DNA from: an uncultured Bacilli bacterium
GTDB taxonomy: Bacteria > Bacillota_I > Bacilli_A > RF39 > UBA660
DNA: 64,000 bases
Reading direction: 5' to 3'
Assembly (NCBI GenBank): GCA_934141535.1
Contig: CAKPCH010000006.1
Coordinates: forward strand, 68,345 to 132,344
Positions 44,687-53,928 of the stretch are shown in pieces (the stretch's first letter is position 1; every line of letters starts with the position of its first letter). The translations under genes and the position numbers were made by a program. Under the pieces are notes generated by a model that was not told the origin of the DNA, made no database searches, and worked only from the letters and a program-made list of their open reading frames with translations.

Positions 44687-46180
44687 TATAGTTTTAATTA
44701 ATTTTATTAGTAATATCAATAAACTTATAAAAAATAAAATAAAAGAATACAAAATATTTTTAGAAGCATCATAAGTATATGGATTTTCTATTATAATACT
44801 TTTCTCACTATACAAGTCATAAATATAGTCTTTTTCTTCTGTTATCTTTATGTTAAAAGGTTCTACTAAATTATAATTATCTATTCCCTTTACCTGAACT
44901 ATTTTATATTCTCCATAATCTAGTTTTACTTCTATTTTTCTATTATTTGTTTTATATGTACCTACTTCTTTATTATTTTTATCACATATTACAAATTCTG
45001 CACTTTCATCAAGTATATCATCTTCTTTTTCTTTATAGTATTTATTAATTATTAATATTCCTTGTTTCTTCTTACTATATAAATCATAAATATAATCTTT
45101 TTCTTCTGTTATCTTTATATTAAAAGGTTCTACTAAACTATAATTATCTATTCCTTTTACCTGAACTATTTTATATTCTCCATAATCTAGTTTTACTTCT
45201 ATTTTTCCATTATTTGCTTTATATGTACCTACTTCTTTATTATTAATATCATATATTACAAATTCTGCACTTTCATCAAGTATATCATCTTCTTTTTCTT
45301 TATAGTATTTATTAATTATTAATGTACCTTGTTTCTTCTTACTATATAAATCATAAATATAGTCCTTTTCTTCATTTATTTCTACATTAAATGAAGAAAC
45401 AAATTCACAATCGCTTACTCCATTTTCTTGTATTACTTTATATGTTCCATAATCTAATCTTACTTTTATTTGACCATTAATAGTTTCATATTTACCAATA
45501 AATTTATCATTTATATCATATATTACAAATTCAGCACCTTTTTCTTTTTGATAATCAATATCAGTTTTATAATATTTATTTAAAATAAGATTACCTCTTA
45601 TTACAGTTGAATTTGATACAACAGACATATTTTGATATTCATGATTTAAATTTAATACATATACTTTCTTATCTAATGTATATCCCTTAGATGGACTTAT
45701 TTCCTTAACAGTATAATTAGCTAAAGGTATTCCTAATATTTGTGCTTTTCCAAATATATCTGTAATAACTGTTTTTATTAAAACATTATCCTTATATAAA
45801 CCATATCTAGCACCTTCTAAAGTAGCAAATGTTTTCTTTGTAAACTCTATATCTTCTTTATATAAAAATATATTTCCTTCTTCTACATTAATAGTTAAAT
45901 TAAATGTTATATCATCTGTTTTAATAAATTTTATATTGTATATACCTTTCTTATTAGTTTTTATAATTAATTTATTATCCTTAATTGTAGCACTTATATT
46001 ACTTTCTAATATTTTAAAATCACTAAGAACATTATTATCATCAACTATTTCATAATTAGAATTTATTGTATAATATAATTCTTCATTAGCAAAACTAGGT
46101 AATTTTTCATTATTGTTTACAGCGCCAACTTTACTAACAAAACATAAAAAAACTATAACTGTAATTAAAACTTTTTTCAT
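44666..46180 (-). CDS. Cell-surface protein with SpaA/Cna-B-type repeats
   Basis: A 504-residue protein: signal peptide (about 1-20), an N-terminal beta domain, a SpaA-like prealbumin domain (about 100-180), then three similar units. The last two (residues 281-369 and 370-458, 89 residues each) are nearly identical. Each unit starts INKYYK and has AEFVIYD and YGEYKIVQ, as in isopeptide-bonded pilin repeats. The C-terminus (ENPYTYDASKN, a membrane helix about 475-492, then KTINKKLRK) is laid out as a sortase signal, but the motif is NPYTY in place of LPxTG. It is a single-gene unit, likely an adhesin or stalk. Confidence 0.85.
   Translation of the reverse strand: MKKVLITVIVFLCFVSKVGAVNNNEKLPSFANEELYYTINSNYEIVDDNNVLSDFKILESNISATIKDNKLIIKTNKKGIYNIKFIKTDDITFNLTINVEEGNIFLYKEDIEFTKKTFATLEGARYGLYKDNVLIKTVITDIFGKAQILGIPLANYTVKEISPSKGYTLDKKVYVLNLNHEYQNMSVVSNSTVIRGNLILNKYYKTDIDYQKEKGAEFVIYDINDKFIGKYETINGQIKVRLDYGTYKVIQENGVSDCEFVSSFNVEINEEKDYIYDLYSKKKQGTLIINKYYKEKEDDILDESAEFVIYDINNKEVGTYKANNGKIEVKLDYGEYKIVQVKGIDNYSLVEPFNIKITEEKDYIYDLYSKKKQGILIINKYYKEKEDDILDESAEFVICDKNNKEVGTYKTNNRKIEVKLDYGEYKIVQVKGIDNYNLVEPFNIKITEEKDYIYDLYSEKSIIIENPYTYDASKNILYSFILFFISLLILLIKLIKTINKKLRK
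44807..45340 (-). repeat. Two tandem 267-bp repeats inside the SpaA-repeat gene
   Basis: Copies at 45074-45340 and 44807-45073 encode 89 residues each with only a few differences at protein and DNA level, which indicates recent duplication and possible repeat-number variation. A third, more diverged unit lies upstream at about residues 194-280. Confidence 0.88.
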
Positions 46181-46319
46181 ATATTTCTCCTTTCACAATA
46201 TTTTTAGCACACTTTATAAAATAATACAAAGAAGTGTTTTTTAATTTTTGTGAAAGTATTTTTTTTAATATTTAAATTTAACTTACATATTTTTTAATAC
46301 TAACTTTTTTATTAATAAA

Positions 46320-46348
46320 AAAAAGAAATTCTATAAAATTTCTAATTT
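46320..46348 (-). terminator. Terminator of the leuS operon
   Basis: AGAAATT-TTATAG-AATTTCT followed by TTTTTTT on the minus strand, just downstream of the last gene. Confidence 0.7.
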
Positions 46349-46351
46349 TTA

Positions 46352-46738
46352 TTATTTTTTTATATTTAAGAACTTTTTTATATTTTCTATATCTTTTTGA
46401 TCTTTTAAAGCATTTCTTTTTAATTTATATTCTAAAATAGTTGTAAGTTTTTCAACAGGATATCCATCTTTCATATCATATTTTAATGTTTCTTTAGGAT
46501 TAACTACTATTTCTAAATACTCATCTACCTTATAAAATCCACATTCATTTTTCTTATCTTCTGTTAATTTATATTTATCTTTTATAGAATTAAATAATTC
46601 TTCTGATATGCATAAATCGATATCTCCTATTTTTTCTCTTAAGCCATATAACATTAAACAACCTGAAGATAAGATATAATAATCACCTAAAGGAAAACCT
46701 AATTCTTTTAACCTAATTATTAATTGTTCTTTATTCAT
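46352..46738 (-). CDS. Small nucleotidyltransferase-fold protein
   Basis: A 128-residue protein with the pattern SSGCLMLYGLREKIGDIDLCIS (about 23-44): helix, short loop and D-I-D, as in nucleotidyltransferases of the AbiEii/MNT-like superfamily. Catalytic Asp pair would be Asp39 and Asp41. It lacks a recognisable toxin partner. The start codon overlaps the leuS stop (TAATG), so it is translated with leuS. Substrate unknown. Confidence 0.65.
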   Translation of the reverse strand: MNKEQLIIRLKELGFPLGDYYILSSGCLMLYGLREKIGDIDLCISEELFNSIKDKYKLTEDKKNECGFYKVDEYLEIVVNPKETLKYDMKDGYPVEKLTTILEYKLKRNALKDQKDIENIKKFLNIKK

Positions 46739-49158
46739 TATTTTGCTACTATGTTTACTAATTTTTTAGGAACAACTATTACTTTTACTATTTCTTTTCC
46801 TTCAGTATAATTTCTTACATTTTCAATATCATAAGCTAATTTTTCCATTTCAGATTCTGTTGTTGATGAGTGAACTTCAATTTTTCCTCTTACTTTTCCA
46901 TTAACTTGTACTACCATTGTAAATGTATCATTTTCTAGTTTAGATGAATTAAATTCTGGCCATGGTGATAATGTAAACTCATCACCTAATTTATAAACTT
47001 CATTTAATTCTTCTGTTATATGAGGTGCGATAGGATTTAATAAGTGTAGTAATATTCTATAGTCTTTTTTTGATACTGTATCTAATTCTTCTAAATTATT
47101 TAATAAAATCATAAGTGAAGATACTGCTGTATTATATTTCATGTTTTCTAAATCTTCTGTTACTTTTTTTATAGTTTGATTTATTAATATTTCAGTTTCA
47201 CTAGAATATTCATTATTATCATTTAATTTAGTACCTAATCTAAATACTCTATCTAAGAATTTTTTACATCCTTTAAGACCATTTTCACTCCAAGAAGCAT
47301 CATGTTCATAGTCTCCAATAAACATTTCATAAGTACGAAGTGCATCAGCACCATAATCTCTTACTATATCATCAGGATTAACTACATTACCTTTAGACTT
47401 ACTCATTTTCTCTCCGTTAGAGCCTAAAATCATTCCATGACTTACACGTGTCCAAATCATTTCTTTGTTAGGAACTAAACCTATATTATATAAAAATTGT
47501 ACCCAAAATCTTGCATATAGTAGATGACGAGCAGTATGCTCCATACCTCCATTATACCAATCTACATGGCGCCAATACTTCATAGAATCCATACTAGCAA
47601 ATTCTTTAGTATTATGTGGATCCATAAATCTTAGAAAATACCAACTTGATCCTGCCCAGTTAGGCATAGTATCAGTTTCTCTTACTGCTGCACATCCACA
47701 TTTTGGACAAGTTGTATTTACCCAATCAGTTATTTTAGCAAGTGGAGATTCACCGTTATCTGTAGGTTCATACTCTGCTACATCAGGAAGTAAAAGTGGT
47801 AAATCCTCTTCATTCATTGGTACCCATCCACATTTAGGACAATTAATCATTGGTATTGGTTCTCCCCAGAATCTTTGACGTGAGAATATCCAATCTCTCA
47901 TTTTATAATTGCATACTTTTCTTGCTATATTCTTAGATACTAAATATTCTGTAATTTTTTTCTTAGCATCCATTACACTTAAACCATCAAAAGTAGATGA
48001 ATTAATTAATTTAGCTTCTTTATTTTCTAGATATTCACCCTTTTCATATGCCTTATCTTCTGTTGTAGAACCAGTAATTACTGGTATTATATCTAGATTA
48101 TGTTCTTTAGCATATAAAAAGTCCCTTTGATCGTGTGCTGGAACAGCCATTACAGCACCCGTTCCATAATCTCCAAGAACAAAATCTCCTAAAAATATTG
48201 GAACTTCTTTTCCAGTTACAGGGTTAATAGCTTTAACACCTTTTACTTCAACACCAGTTTTACCTTTATTTAATTCTGTTCTATCCATATTAGATTTTTT
48301 AGAAGTCTCTTCTATATATTTTAATACTTCTTCTTTATTCTCTACTCTAGGTAAAAGTTCTTTTATTATTGAACCATCTGGTGCGATTACAAAGAATGTT
48401 ATACCATATATAGTTTCTATACAAGTAGTAAATATTGAAAACTTACCACCATCTTTAATATCTACATCAACTTCTACTCCTTCAGATTTACCAATCCAAT
48501 TTATTTGACCTAATTTAACTTTATCAGCAAAATTAGTATCATCTAATCCCTTTAATAAATCTTCTGCATAATCACTCATTCTTAACATCCATTGTGATTT
48601 CTCTTTTTGTACTACTGTACTTCCACATCTCTCACAAACTCCACCAGCAGCATCTTCATTAGATAATACTGTTTTACAATTAGGACACCAGTTTACAGGT
48701 ATTTTATCTTTATAAGCCATATTATGTTTATAAAATTGTAAAAATTGCCATTGTGTCCATTTATAATATTCTGGGTCTGTGGTAGAAAATTCTCTTGACC
48801 AATCAAATGAAAAACCAAGAGATTTCATTTGTCCTTTAAATGTATGTATATTATCTCTTACAGCATCTTTTGGATGTATATGATTTTTTATAGCATACTG
48901 TTCTGCTGGAGCACCAAATGCATCCCATCCCATAGGATATAAAACATTATATCCTTGCATCCTTTTAATACGAGCTAAAGCATCTTGTGCTGTATAACTT
49001 CTAACATGTCCAACATGAAGTCCAGTACCTGATGGATATGGAAATTCAACTAATATATAATAAGGTTTCTTAGTACTATCATTATAAGCCTTAAAAGTAT
49101 TATTATCATCCCAATATTTTTGCCATTTCTTTTCTATTTTACTAAAATTATAATACAT
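46738..49158 (-). CDS. leuS: Leucyl-tRNA synthetase
   Basis: LeuRS, class I, 806 residues, the usual bacterial length. The start MYYNFSKIEKKWQKYW follows GGAGG. It has the HIGH-type motif HVGHVRSYTAQD (about 48-59), a zinc cluster CPNCKT...CERCG, the CP1 editing domain with the conserved TGTGAVMAVPAHDQRD-type segment (GDYGTGAVMAVPAHDQRD), a second zinc pair (CPKCGW, CPKCGC) and KMSKSKGNVV. It is preceded by a small membrane gene behind a T-box leader and followed by a coupled nucleotidyltransferase-fold gene. Confidence 0.98.
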   Translation of the reverse strand: MYYNFSKIEKKWQKYWDDNNTFKAYNDSTKKPYYILVEFPYPSGTGLHVGHVRSYTAQDALARIKRMQGYNVLYPMGWDAFGAPAEQYAIKNHIHPKDAVRDNIHTFKGQMKSLGFSFDWSREFSTTDPEYYKWTQWQFLQFYKHNMAYKDKIPVNWCPNCKTVLSNEDAAGGVCERCGSTVVQKEKSQWMLRMSDYAEDLLKGLDDTNFADKVKLGQINWIGKSEGVEVDVDIKDGGKFSIFTTCIETIYGITFFVIAPDGSIIKELLPRVENKEEVLKYIEETSKKSNMDRTELNKGKTGVEVKGVKAINPVTGKEVPIFLGDFVLGDYGTGAVMAVPAHDQRDFLYAKEHNLDIIPVITGSTTEDKAYEKGEYLENKEAKLINSSTFDGLSVMDAKKKITEYLVSKNIARKVCNYKMRDWIFSRQRFWGEPIPMINCPKCGWVPMNEEDLPLLLPDVAEYEPTDNGESPLAKITDWVNTTCPKCGCAAVRETDTMPNWAGSSWYFLRFMDPHNTKEFASMDSMKYWRHVDWYNGGMEHTARHLLYARFWVQFLYNIGLVPNKEMIWTRVSHGMILGSNGEKMSKSKGNVVNPDDIVRDYGADALRTYEMFIGDYEHDASWSENGLKGCKKFLDRVFRLGTKLNDNNEYSSETEILINQTIKKVTEDLENMKYNTAVSSLMILLNNLEELDTVSKKDYRILLHLLNPIAPHITEELNEVYKLGDEFTLSPWPEFNSSKLENDTFTMVVQVNGKVRGKIEVHSSTTESEMEKLAYDIENVRNYTEGKEIVKVIVVPKKLVNIVAK

Positions 49159-49159
49159 A

Positions 49160-49504
49160 TTAATCCTCCTTCTTAGGTCCATAAATAAGTCCTACTATAT
49201 GATATAAAACTAATATCAATACAATAAGAGTTACTATTCCTACTAACATTTCTATAAATAAATTATCAAATAAACATACTACATATACAGTAGTAGCTAA
49301 TATAAATGAATTAACAAAACAAACTGTATAAGCTAAACTTTTTAAATTTTTATCAGTTACTTTTACTTTATATCTATATTTTAAATACTTTATTTCTTTT
49401 CCATCAGGAAACTTTTTTAATACATTTTTTCTTGATATAACAAATATTATATAAAATAAATATACAATAACAAATACAAATAAATATAATAATAATTCTC
49501 TCAT
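49160..49504 (-). CDS. Small membrane protein in the leuS operon
   Basis: A 114-residue protein with about three membrane helices (about 3-23, 58-76 and 83-107) and a basic loop in between (KNVLKKFPDGKEIKYLKYRYKVKV). It follows the T-box leader directly with a good GGAGG site and ends 1 base before the leuS start codon, so it is co-expressed with LeuRS under leucine control. I recognise no family; an amino-acid-related membrane role is only a guess from context. Confidence 0.75.
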   Translation of the reverse strand: MRELLLYLFVFVIVYLFYIIFVISRKNVLKKFPDGKEIKYLKYRYKVKVTDKNLKSLAYTVCFVNSFILATTVYVVCLFDNLFIEMLVGIVTLIVLILVLYHIVGLIYGPKKED

Positions 49505-49509
49505 AAATT

Positions 49510-49722
49510 TCCTCCTATAAAAAAATCACATCCTTTATATAAGGACGTGATTTAACGTGGTACCACCTTAATTCGTGCTAAAGCACCTTAAAACTTTAAC
49601 GCAGTTAACGTACAGCTAAAAAAGCAAGTTCATAAATTTTAAGTTAAAGTTTTCACCAACCACTTTTTCTCTAATAACCTAAGTATTTATTACTACTCTT
49701 TTCCTTTGCCTTTAAAAAACTA
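49510..49722 (-). ncRNA. T-box: T-box riboswitch, leucine-specific
   Basis: The T-box core AAGGTGGTACCACG is the complement of about 49557-49570. A terminator (AATCACGTCCTTATATAAAGGATGTGATT then T7) follows. Upstream, stem I carries AGTAG, a GGTTGGTG distal motif, and the 3' side reads ATGAACTTGC, giving the specifier CUU (Leu) followed by G. The gene order (small membrane protein, leuS) confirms leucine. Confidence 0.93.
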
Positions 49723-49727
49723 ATATT

Positions 49728-49756
49728 AGTATACTACACTTCATAAATATATTCAA
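49728..49756 (-). promoter_or_regulatory. Promoter of the leuS T-box operon
   Basis: TTGAAT (49751-49756), 17 bp and TATACT (49728-49733) on the minus strand. The promoter overlaps the last codons of the upstream GH31 gene. Confidence 0.7.
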
Positions 49757-52109
49757 GTAATTTTAATAATAAATCTATATATTTTCTCTCTATATAATTT
49801 TTACCGTGCGCTAATTTTTTTATTTGTATTCTTTTCTTTTTTAAATCTAAATCATTAGAAAACATTATATCATCTATTTTTTGCTTAACAACTGTTTTTA
49901 TTGGTAAATCACTTATAACAGATACTATATCATCATTTATTATTCTTAATGAATCTATTTCTATATCTTTACCACTAACTATTACAGTAAGTTGACTTGT
50001 TGTTGGTACATTTAAAATATCTACTATTAAATCTGTATCACTTTTATAATATTTATTATTTATACTACTACTTCCAACATAACTTAAAACATTAACATCT
50101 GGTTTAGTATTTTTAAATTTTATTCTATAATTTCTAGTAGAGCTTATTACTCCTTTTTCTCCACTAACTGGTAAAATAGTTAATTTATATTGATCTTTAT
50201 TATATACAAATTCAATATTAGTAATTAAATATTTACCCTTTAAATATTCATTAGATACTCCATCATCTTCATAAATACTATATGTATTATTAGATCCTGG
50301 AAATACATCTATTTCCATATTTTGCGGTGTTGATGTATCATTAAAATAATTGTGCGCTAAAGGAATTATAGATCCTGCTTTTACAAATATTGGATATTCT
50401 TCATCTTTATAAAATGAAACATATTTTTTATTACCATTATATTTTTTACCTGTATTAAAATCATACCAAGTACCTGCTGGAATAAATATTTTATGTATAA
50501 CTCTATTCATTACATAATCTTTTTTTTCTAATATTGGACTTATTAAAAATGTAGAACCAAAGAAATATTCTTTACAGTATAATGGATTATCATATAAACT
50601 AGGATATGTATAATATAGGGGCTCTATTAATGTTTTACCATATTTAAAATATTTATAAGATTCTGTATATATATATGGAATTAATTTATATCTTAAATTA
50701 ATATATGAAGTTGTTATATTTGCAGTCTTAAGTCCCCATTTCCAAGGTTCTCTCTTATAATATTTTCCACCCTTACTTCCCAATCTTAATATTGGAGAAA
50801 AAACTCCTAATTGAACAAACCTAGTAAATAATTCATTATCTTCAATACCATCACTAGTACCACCAAAGTCATGACTTATAAAACTTATACCTAAATTGGA
50901 AGCTGTTATATTAAAATTAACAATATCTTCTAATGTATCCCAATTAACACTTGATTCTCCAGCATAAGATATAGGATATCTATGGGGCGCTACTAAAGTA
51001 TTATAAGCACATATAAGTGGTCTTTTATTTTCATTTTTATAATTATTATAATATAAGAAATGTTTTAATAATGTTAATCTATCTAAATCATTTTTATTTA
51101 TAGATTCAATAGAATAAAAATCTATACCATATAAATCCAGTTTAGATATAACTAATTTTAAAAATGCATCAATTGTTCTTGAATCATATAAATTAAATGG
51201 TATATTCCCACTTTTATCTACTGATATATAATCTTTTAATACATCATAAATATAATTATCTTTTTTAAACTCTAATGAATCTTTAATAGATAAACCAAGT
51301 TTTATTTTATTACTAGATAAATAATCTACTAATGATTTAGGATTACTATAAAAATTATTAAATTTTAAATCATTATTATTTTGCCAATTATCTAATAAAA
51401 AGATAGATAGTGGTACATTATTACTTTCAAATTTCTTAACTAAATGCTCTATACTTTCTTCACTATATATATCATCCTTACTCCACCAATTACCAAGAGC
51501 ATATCTAGGAATTAAAGGAGGATAACCGGTTAATAGATAGTAATCATTTAAACAATAATAAAAATCTTTATTATACATAAATACATATATATCTACACCA
51601 CTATTATCCCTTTTCTTAAATGATCCATTTTCAAGTATTAATGATGTTTTAGAATCATCAATAGATACAAAACCATCTTGAGAATAAAGACCTTTAACTT
51701 GTTTTATTTTACCATTAAGTCTATATAAATCTGTATTATATCTTCTTGCTTCTGGATGATTATAATACCAAAATTTATTAGTATTAACCAAACTTATTTT
51801 TAAATTAGATCCAGCAAAAAGTTTATTATTACTAAATTTTCTTTCTTTTACATAATATAGTTCAAAATATTTTGTAGTGATTTTTATATCTTTTTTTGTT
51901 TCAGTAACTTCAAAATTAGGTTTAGGAAAGTTTCTATACCAAACAAGTTCTGTTGGATAATCTTCAAACATACCATTATCATTATATTCTAATCTAACAA
52001 GTCTTTCAGTTAATACAGTTATTCTATATTTATCCCCTTTAAACACACAATCTAAGCGTGCTGTAGACTTATTTAAATCAAATCTAAATTGAGGTCCTAA
52101 ATCATACAT
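49734..52109 (-). CDS. Glycoside hydrolase family 31-like protein with altered catalytic residues
   Basis: A 791-residue cytoplasmic-type protein (no signal peptide) with the GH31 layout: N-terminal beta-sandwich (about 1-195), TIM barrel (about 196-510; PRYALGNWWSKDD, HDFGG at 413-417), and C-terminal beta domains (AGTWYDFNTGKKY, PIFVKAGSIIPL). GH31 enzymes are alpha-glucosidases or alpha-xylosidases. By alignment by eye the nucleophile Asp corresponds to Glu335 (GIDFYSIES) and the acid/base Asp to Glu385 (YAGESSVNW). It could still be a hydrolase of changed activity or an inactive relative. It stands alone; no sugar transporter is beside it. Confidence 0.82.
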   Translation of the reverse strand: MYDLGPQFRFDLNKSTARLDCVFKGDKYRITVLTERLVRLEYNDNGMFEDYPTELVWYRNFPKPNFEVTETKKDIKITTKYFELYYVKERKFSNNKLFAGSNLKISLVNTNKFWYYNHPEARRYNTDLYRLNGKIKQVKGLYSQDGFVSIDDSKTSLILENGSFKKRDNSGVDIYVFMYNKDFYYCLNDYYLLTGYPPLIPRYALGNWWSKDDIYSEESIEHLVKKFESNNVPLSIFLLDNWQNNNDLKFNNFYSNPKSLVDYLSSNKIKLGLSIKDSLEFKKDNYIYDVLKDYISVDKSGNIPFNLYDSRTIDAFLKLVISKLDLYGIDFYSIESINKNDLDRLTLLKHFLYYNNYKNENKRPLICAYNTLVAPHRYPISYAGESSVNWDTLEDIVNFNITASNLGISFISHDFGGTSDGIEDNELFTRFVQLGVFSPILRLGSKGGKYYKREPWKWGLKTANITTSYINLRYKLIPYIYTESYKYFKYGKTLIEPLYYTYPSLYDNPLYCKEYFFGSTFLISPILEKKDYVMNRVIHKIFIPAGTWYDFNTGKKYNGNKKYVSFYKDEEYPIFVKAGSIIPLAHNYFNDTSTPQNMEIDVFPGSNNTYSIYEDDGVSNEYLKGKYLITNIEFVYNKDQYKLTILPVSGEKGVISSTRNYRIKFKNTKPDVNVLSYVGSSSINNKYYKSDTDLIVDILNVPTTSQLTVIVSGKDIEIDSLRIINDDIVSVISDLPIKTVVKQKIDDIMFSNDLDLKKKRIQIKKLAHGKNYIERKYIDLLLKLLEYIYEV

Positions 52110-52205
52110 AATATCACCACACTTTTTTATTCTTTTAAACTATAATAATTATATCACGACTTATCATAAAGGTCAAAAGAAATACTAATAATTTAATATA
52201 AAAAT

Positions 52206-52232
52206 AAAAACAATATATAAATATTGTTTCTA
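52206..52232 (-). terminator. Terminator of the DUF308 gene
   Basis: AAACAATATTTATATATTGTTT followed by TTATTTTT on the minus strand. Confidence 0.7.
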
Positions 52233-52850
52233 CTTATCTTCTTCAAATTTAGCATCTACTGTTTTTTTACCTTTTATTCTTTTAGTTTTCTTTGTAGCAT
52301 TATTAACAGGAACTATCTCTTCTGTTACTTTTTTATTTTTAACTTTATAATATATATAATCAATTATTTCAGCAACTGAATAAATTATTATTAAAACTCC
52401 TATTATTTTATCAAATACAGCAGATATAATAAGTACTCCAAGAACTAACATAATAATTGAAGTTAATAAAAATACCGCAAACTCTTTTTTATCATAACTA
52501 TATAGTGATATAGCATATATCATTCTATCTATACCTACAAATAATATCCACATACCTATTATTACTCTAATTACAAAACTAAAAGCACCTGATGAAATTA
52601 TTAATACTACACCACAACAAATTATAAATAAACCTATTATTAATTCTTGTAGGCTATAATCTCCTAATTTACCTTTCATATAAATATATACTATTGACTT
52701 AACTATTCCAATTAGTATTAAGAGTGCTCCTATAACTTTTGATGCCATAGTAATTAAATCATCAGTACTAGTTAAAACTATAATACCAAATACTAAGAAT
52801 AATAAAGCATATATTAAATTATTTATTGTTATTTTATTTTCTTTATTCAT
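52230..52850 (-). CDS. DUF308/HdeD-like membrane protein
   Basis: A 206-residue protein with about six membrane helices in pairs (LIYALLFLVFGIIVL, VIGALLILIGIVKSIVYIY, IIGLFIICCGVVLII, VIIGMWILFVGIDRMIYAI), the duplicated pattern of DUF308 (HdeD family), and a basic cytoplasmic tail (TKKTKRIKGKKT). Function unknown; HdeD of E. coli is linked with acid resistance. The start follows GGAGG. It lies between the GH31 gene and the pilin-like gene. Confidence 0.8.
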   Translation of the reverse strand: MNKENKITINNLIYALLFLVFGIIVLTSTDDLITMASKVIGALLILIGIVKSIVYIYMKGKLGDYSLQELIIGLFIICCGVVLIISSGAFSFVIRVIIGMWILFVGIDRMIYAISLYSYDKKEFAVFLLTSIIMLVLGVLIISAVFDKIIGVLIIIYSVAEIIDYIYYKVKNKKVTEEIVPVNNATKKTKRIKGKKTVDAKFEEDK

Positions 52851-52886
52851 ATTTACCTCCAATATAATTATACAATAAATTTTAAA

Positions 52887-52914
52887 AAAAGCAAAGTTAA
52901 AAAACTTTACTTAT
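52887..52914 (-). terminator. Terminator of the TasA-like/pilin-like pair
   Basis: AAAGTT-TTTT-AACTTT followed by GCTTTTTTT on the minus strand. Confidence 0.65.
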
Positions 52915-52927
52915 AAAAATATATTTA

Positions 52928-53905
52928 TTATTTTATTAATGTTTTTGAAAGTGTTATTACTGGACGGACACCATAATAGCTCGTACTGTTGACGAGGATG
53001 TCTTCAAAGTTGCCGTAATAGTAAACAACCCACGCGCTGAGAGAGCTATCAGCAGTAGGCGTTATTGTCCAATAACCTAACACTCCTGATACTGGATGAG
53101 TTCTTCCAGATAAATAATCATATAACCAGACCGGAAATTCTGAAGTTTTATTTCCTGCAGCTTTATATATTTGATCTTTTGTTGGAAAACTTACCTCAAC
53201 TCCAGACTTGTTAAATACACTCTTTGCTAAAGCAATAGCTTCTGCTGAATTTATACTTTTACAAGTATTAGTAGTTCCTCCATCTGTGCACCATGCTAAT
53301 TTTTTTGGTACATATGAATCTGTATAATTTTCTTTCATAATTAAACTTACTGTATCTGTATTATTTTCTAGTACAAAGAATGTATTACTGTAACTATCTC
53401 CTACTTCACATGTATATTCATCACCATAATTAAAACTTCCACTTGGTACGTTTCCTGTGGTTGCTGTCGTTACCGCTTTACAAATAAGTTTTGATGCGCC
53501 ACTGTCTTCCTCTTTTATTTTACCATTTTCGTATGTTAAATTTTTAGAACCTATTTTAAAATCTTCTAATCCTGTTATACTTCCATTGGATAAGAATATT
53601 TTACTACCGGCAGATGGTTTATCTCCACTTATTTCTATATTAAGTGATATTCCATCACATATTAAACTATCATCACTTTGTACTGTACATTCACTTGGAT
53701 TAAAGTTAGAACTTGGATGTGTCATGTTATATCTAGTTATCTCATTTTTTACTTGATCTAAGTATAATTCTGCACTTCTTTCTACTGATGATCCTTTACT
53801 ACTTTTAATTATGTTTAATACTACTGGTATAGCGATTAATGCTATTATGGCTAGTATTACGATGACTGCTAATAACTCAATTAATGTAAATCCTTTATTT
53901 TTCAT
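52928..53905 (-). CDS. Pseudopilin-type surface protein with DGR-like variable C-terminal domain
   Basis: A 325-residue protein. Residues 1-30 are a type IV pilin signal (MKNKG, cleavage, then FTLIELLAVIVILAIIALIAIP with Glu5). A middle domain (about 30-135) is pilin-like. From about 137 (CKAVTTATTG...) a domain shared with 53929-55167 and 63479-64000 begins: YGDEYTCEVGD, FVLENNTDTVSLIMKENYTDSYVPK, CTDGG, GVEVSFPT, then HPVSGVLGYWTITP and the closing YGVRPVITLSK. Between WTITP and GVRP lies a variable stretch of 29 codons. The closing GVRP motif is like those of C-type-lectin/FGE-fold domains used by DGRs. It follows the 53929 gene by 23 bases. Confidence 0.87.
   Translation of the reverse strand: MKNKGFTLIELLAVIVILAIIALIAIPVVLNIIKSSKGSSVERSAELYLDQVKNEITRYNMTHPSSNFNPSECTVQSDDSLICDGISLNIEISGDKPSAGSKIFLSNGSITGLEDFKIGSKNLTYENGKIKEEDSGASKLICKAVTTATTGNVPSGSFNYGDEYTCEVGDSYSNTFFVLENNTDTVSLIMKENYTDSYVPKKLAWCTDGGTTNTCKSINSAEAIALAKSVFNKSGVEVSFPTKDQIYKAAGNKTSEFPVWLYDYLSGRTHPVSGVLGYWTITPTADSSLSAWVVYYYGNFEDILVNSTSYYGVRPVITLSKTLIK
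52962..53070 (-). repeat. 109-bp DGR-like variable repeat, copy 1
   Basis: The block is homologous and equal in length to 53963-54071 and 63513-63621. Against 63513-63621 it differs at 34 of 87 positions in the core (52970-53056): 15 in codon position 1, 13 in position 2 and 6 in position 3. The edges (GGACAATAACGCC and GTCCGTCC) are identical. Confidence 0.72.
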
Positions 53906-53928
53906 ATTACTCCTCTACTTTCTATTTA

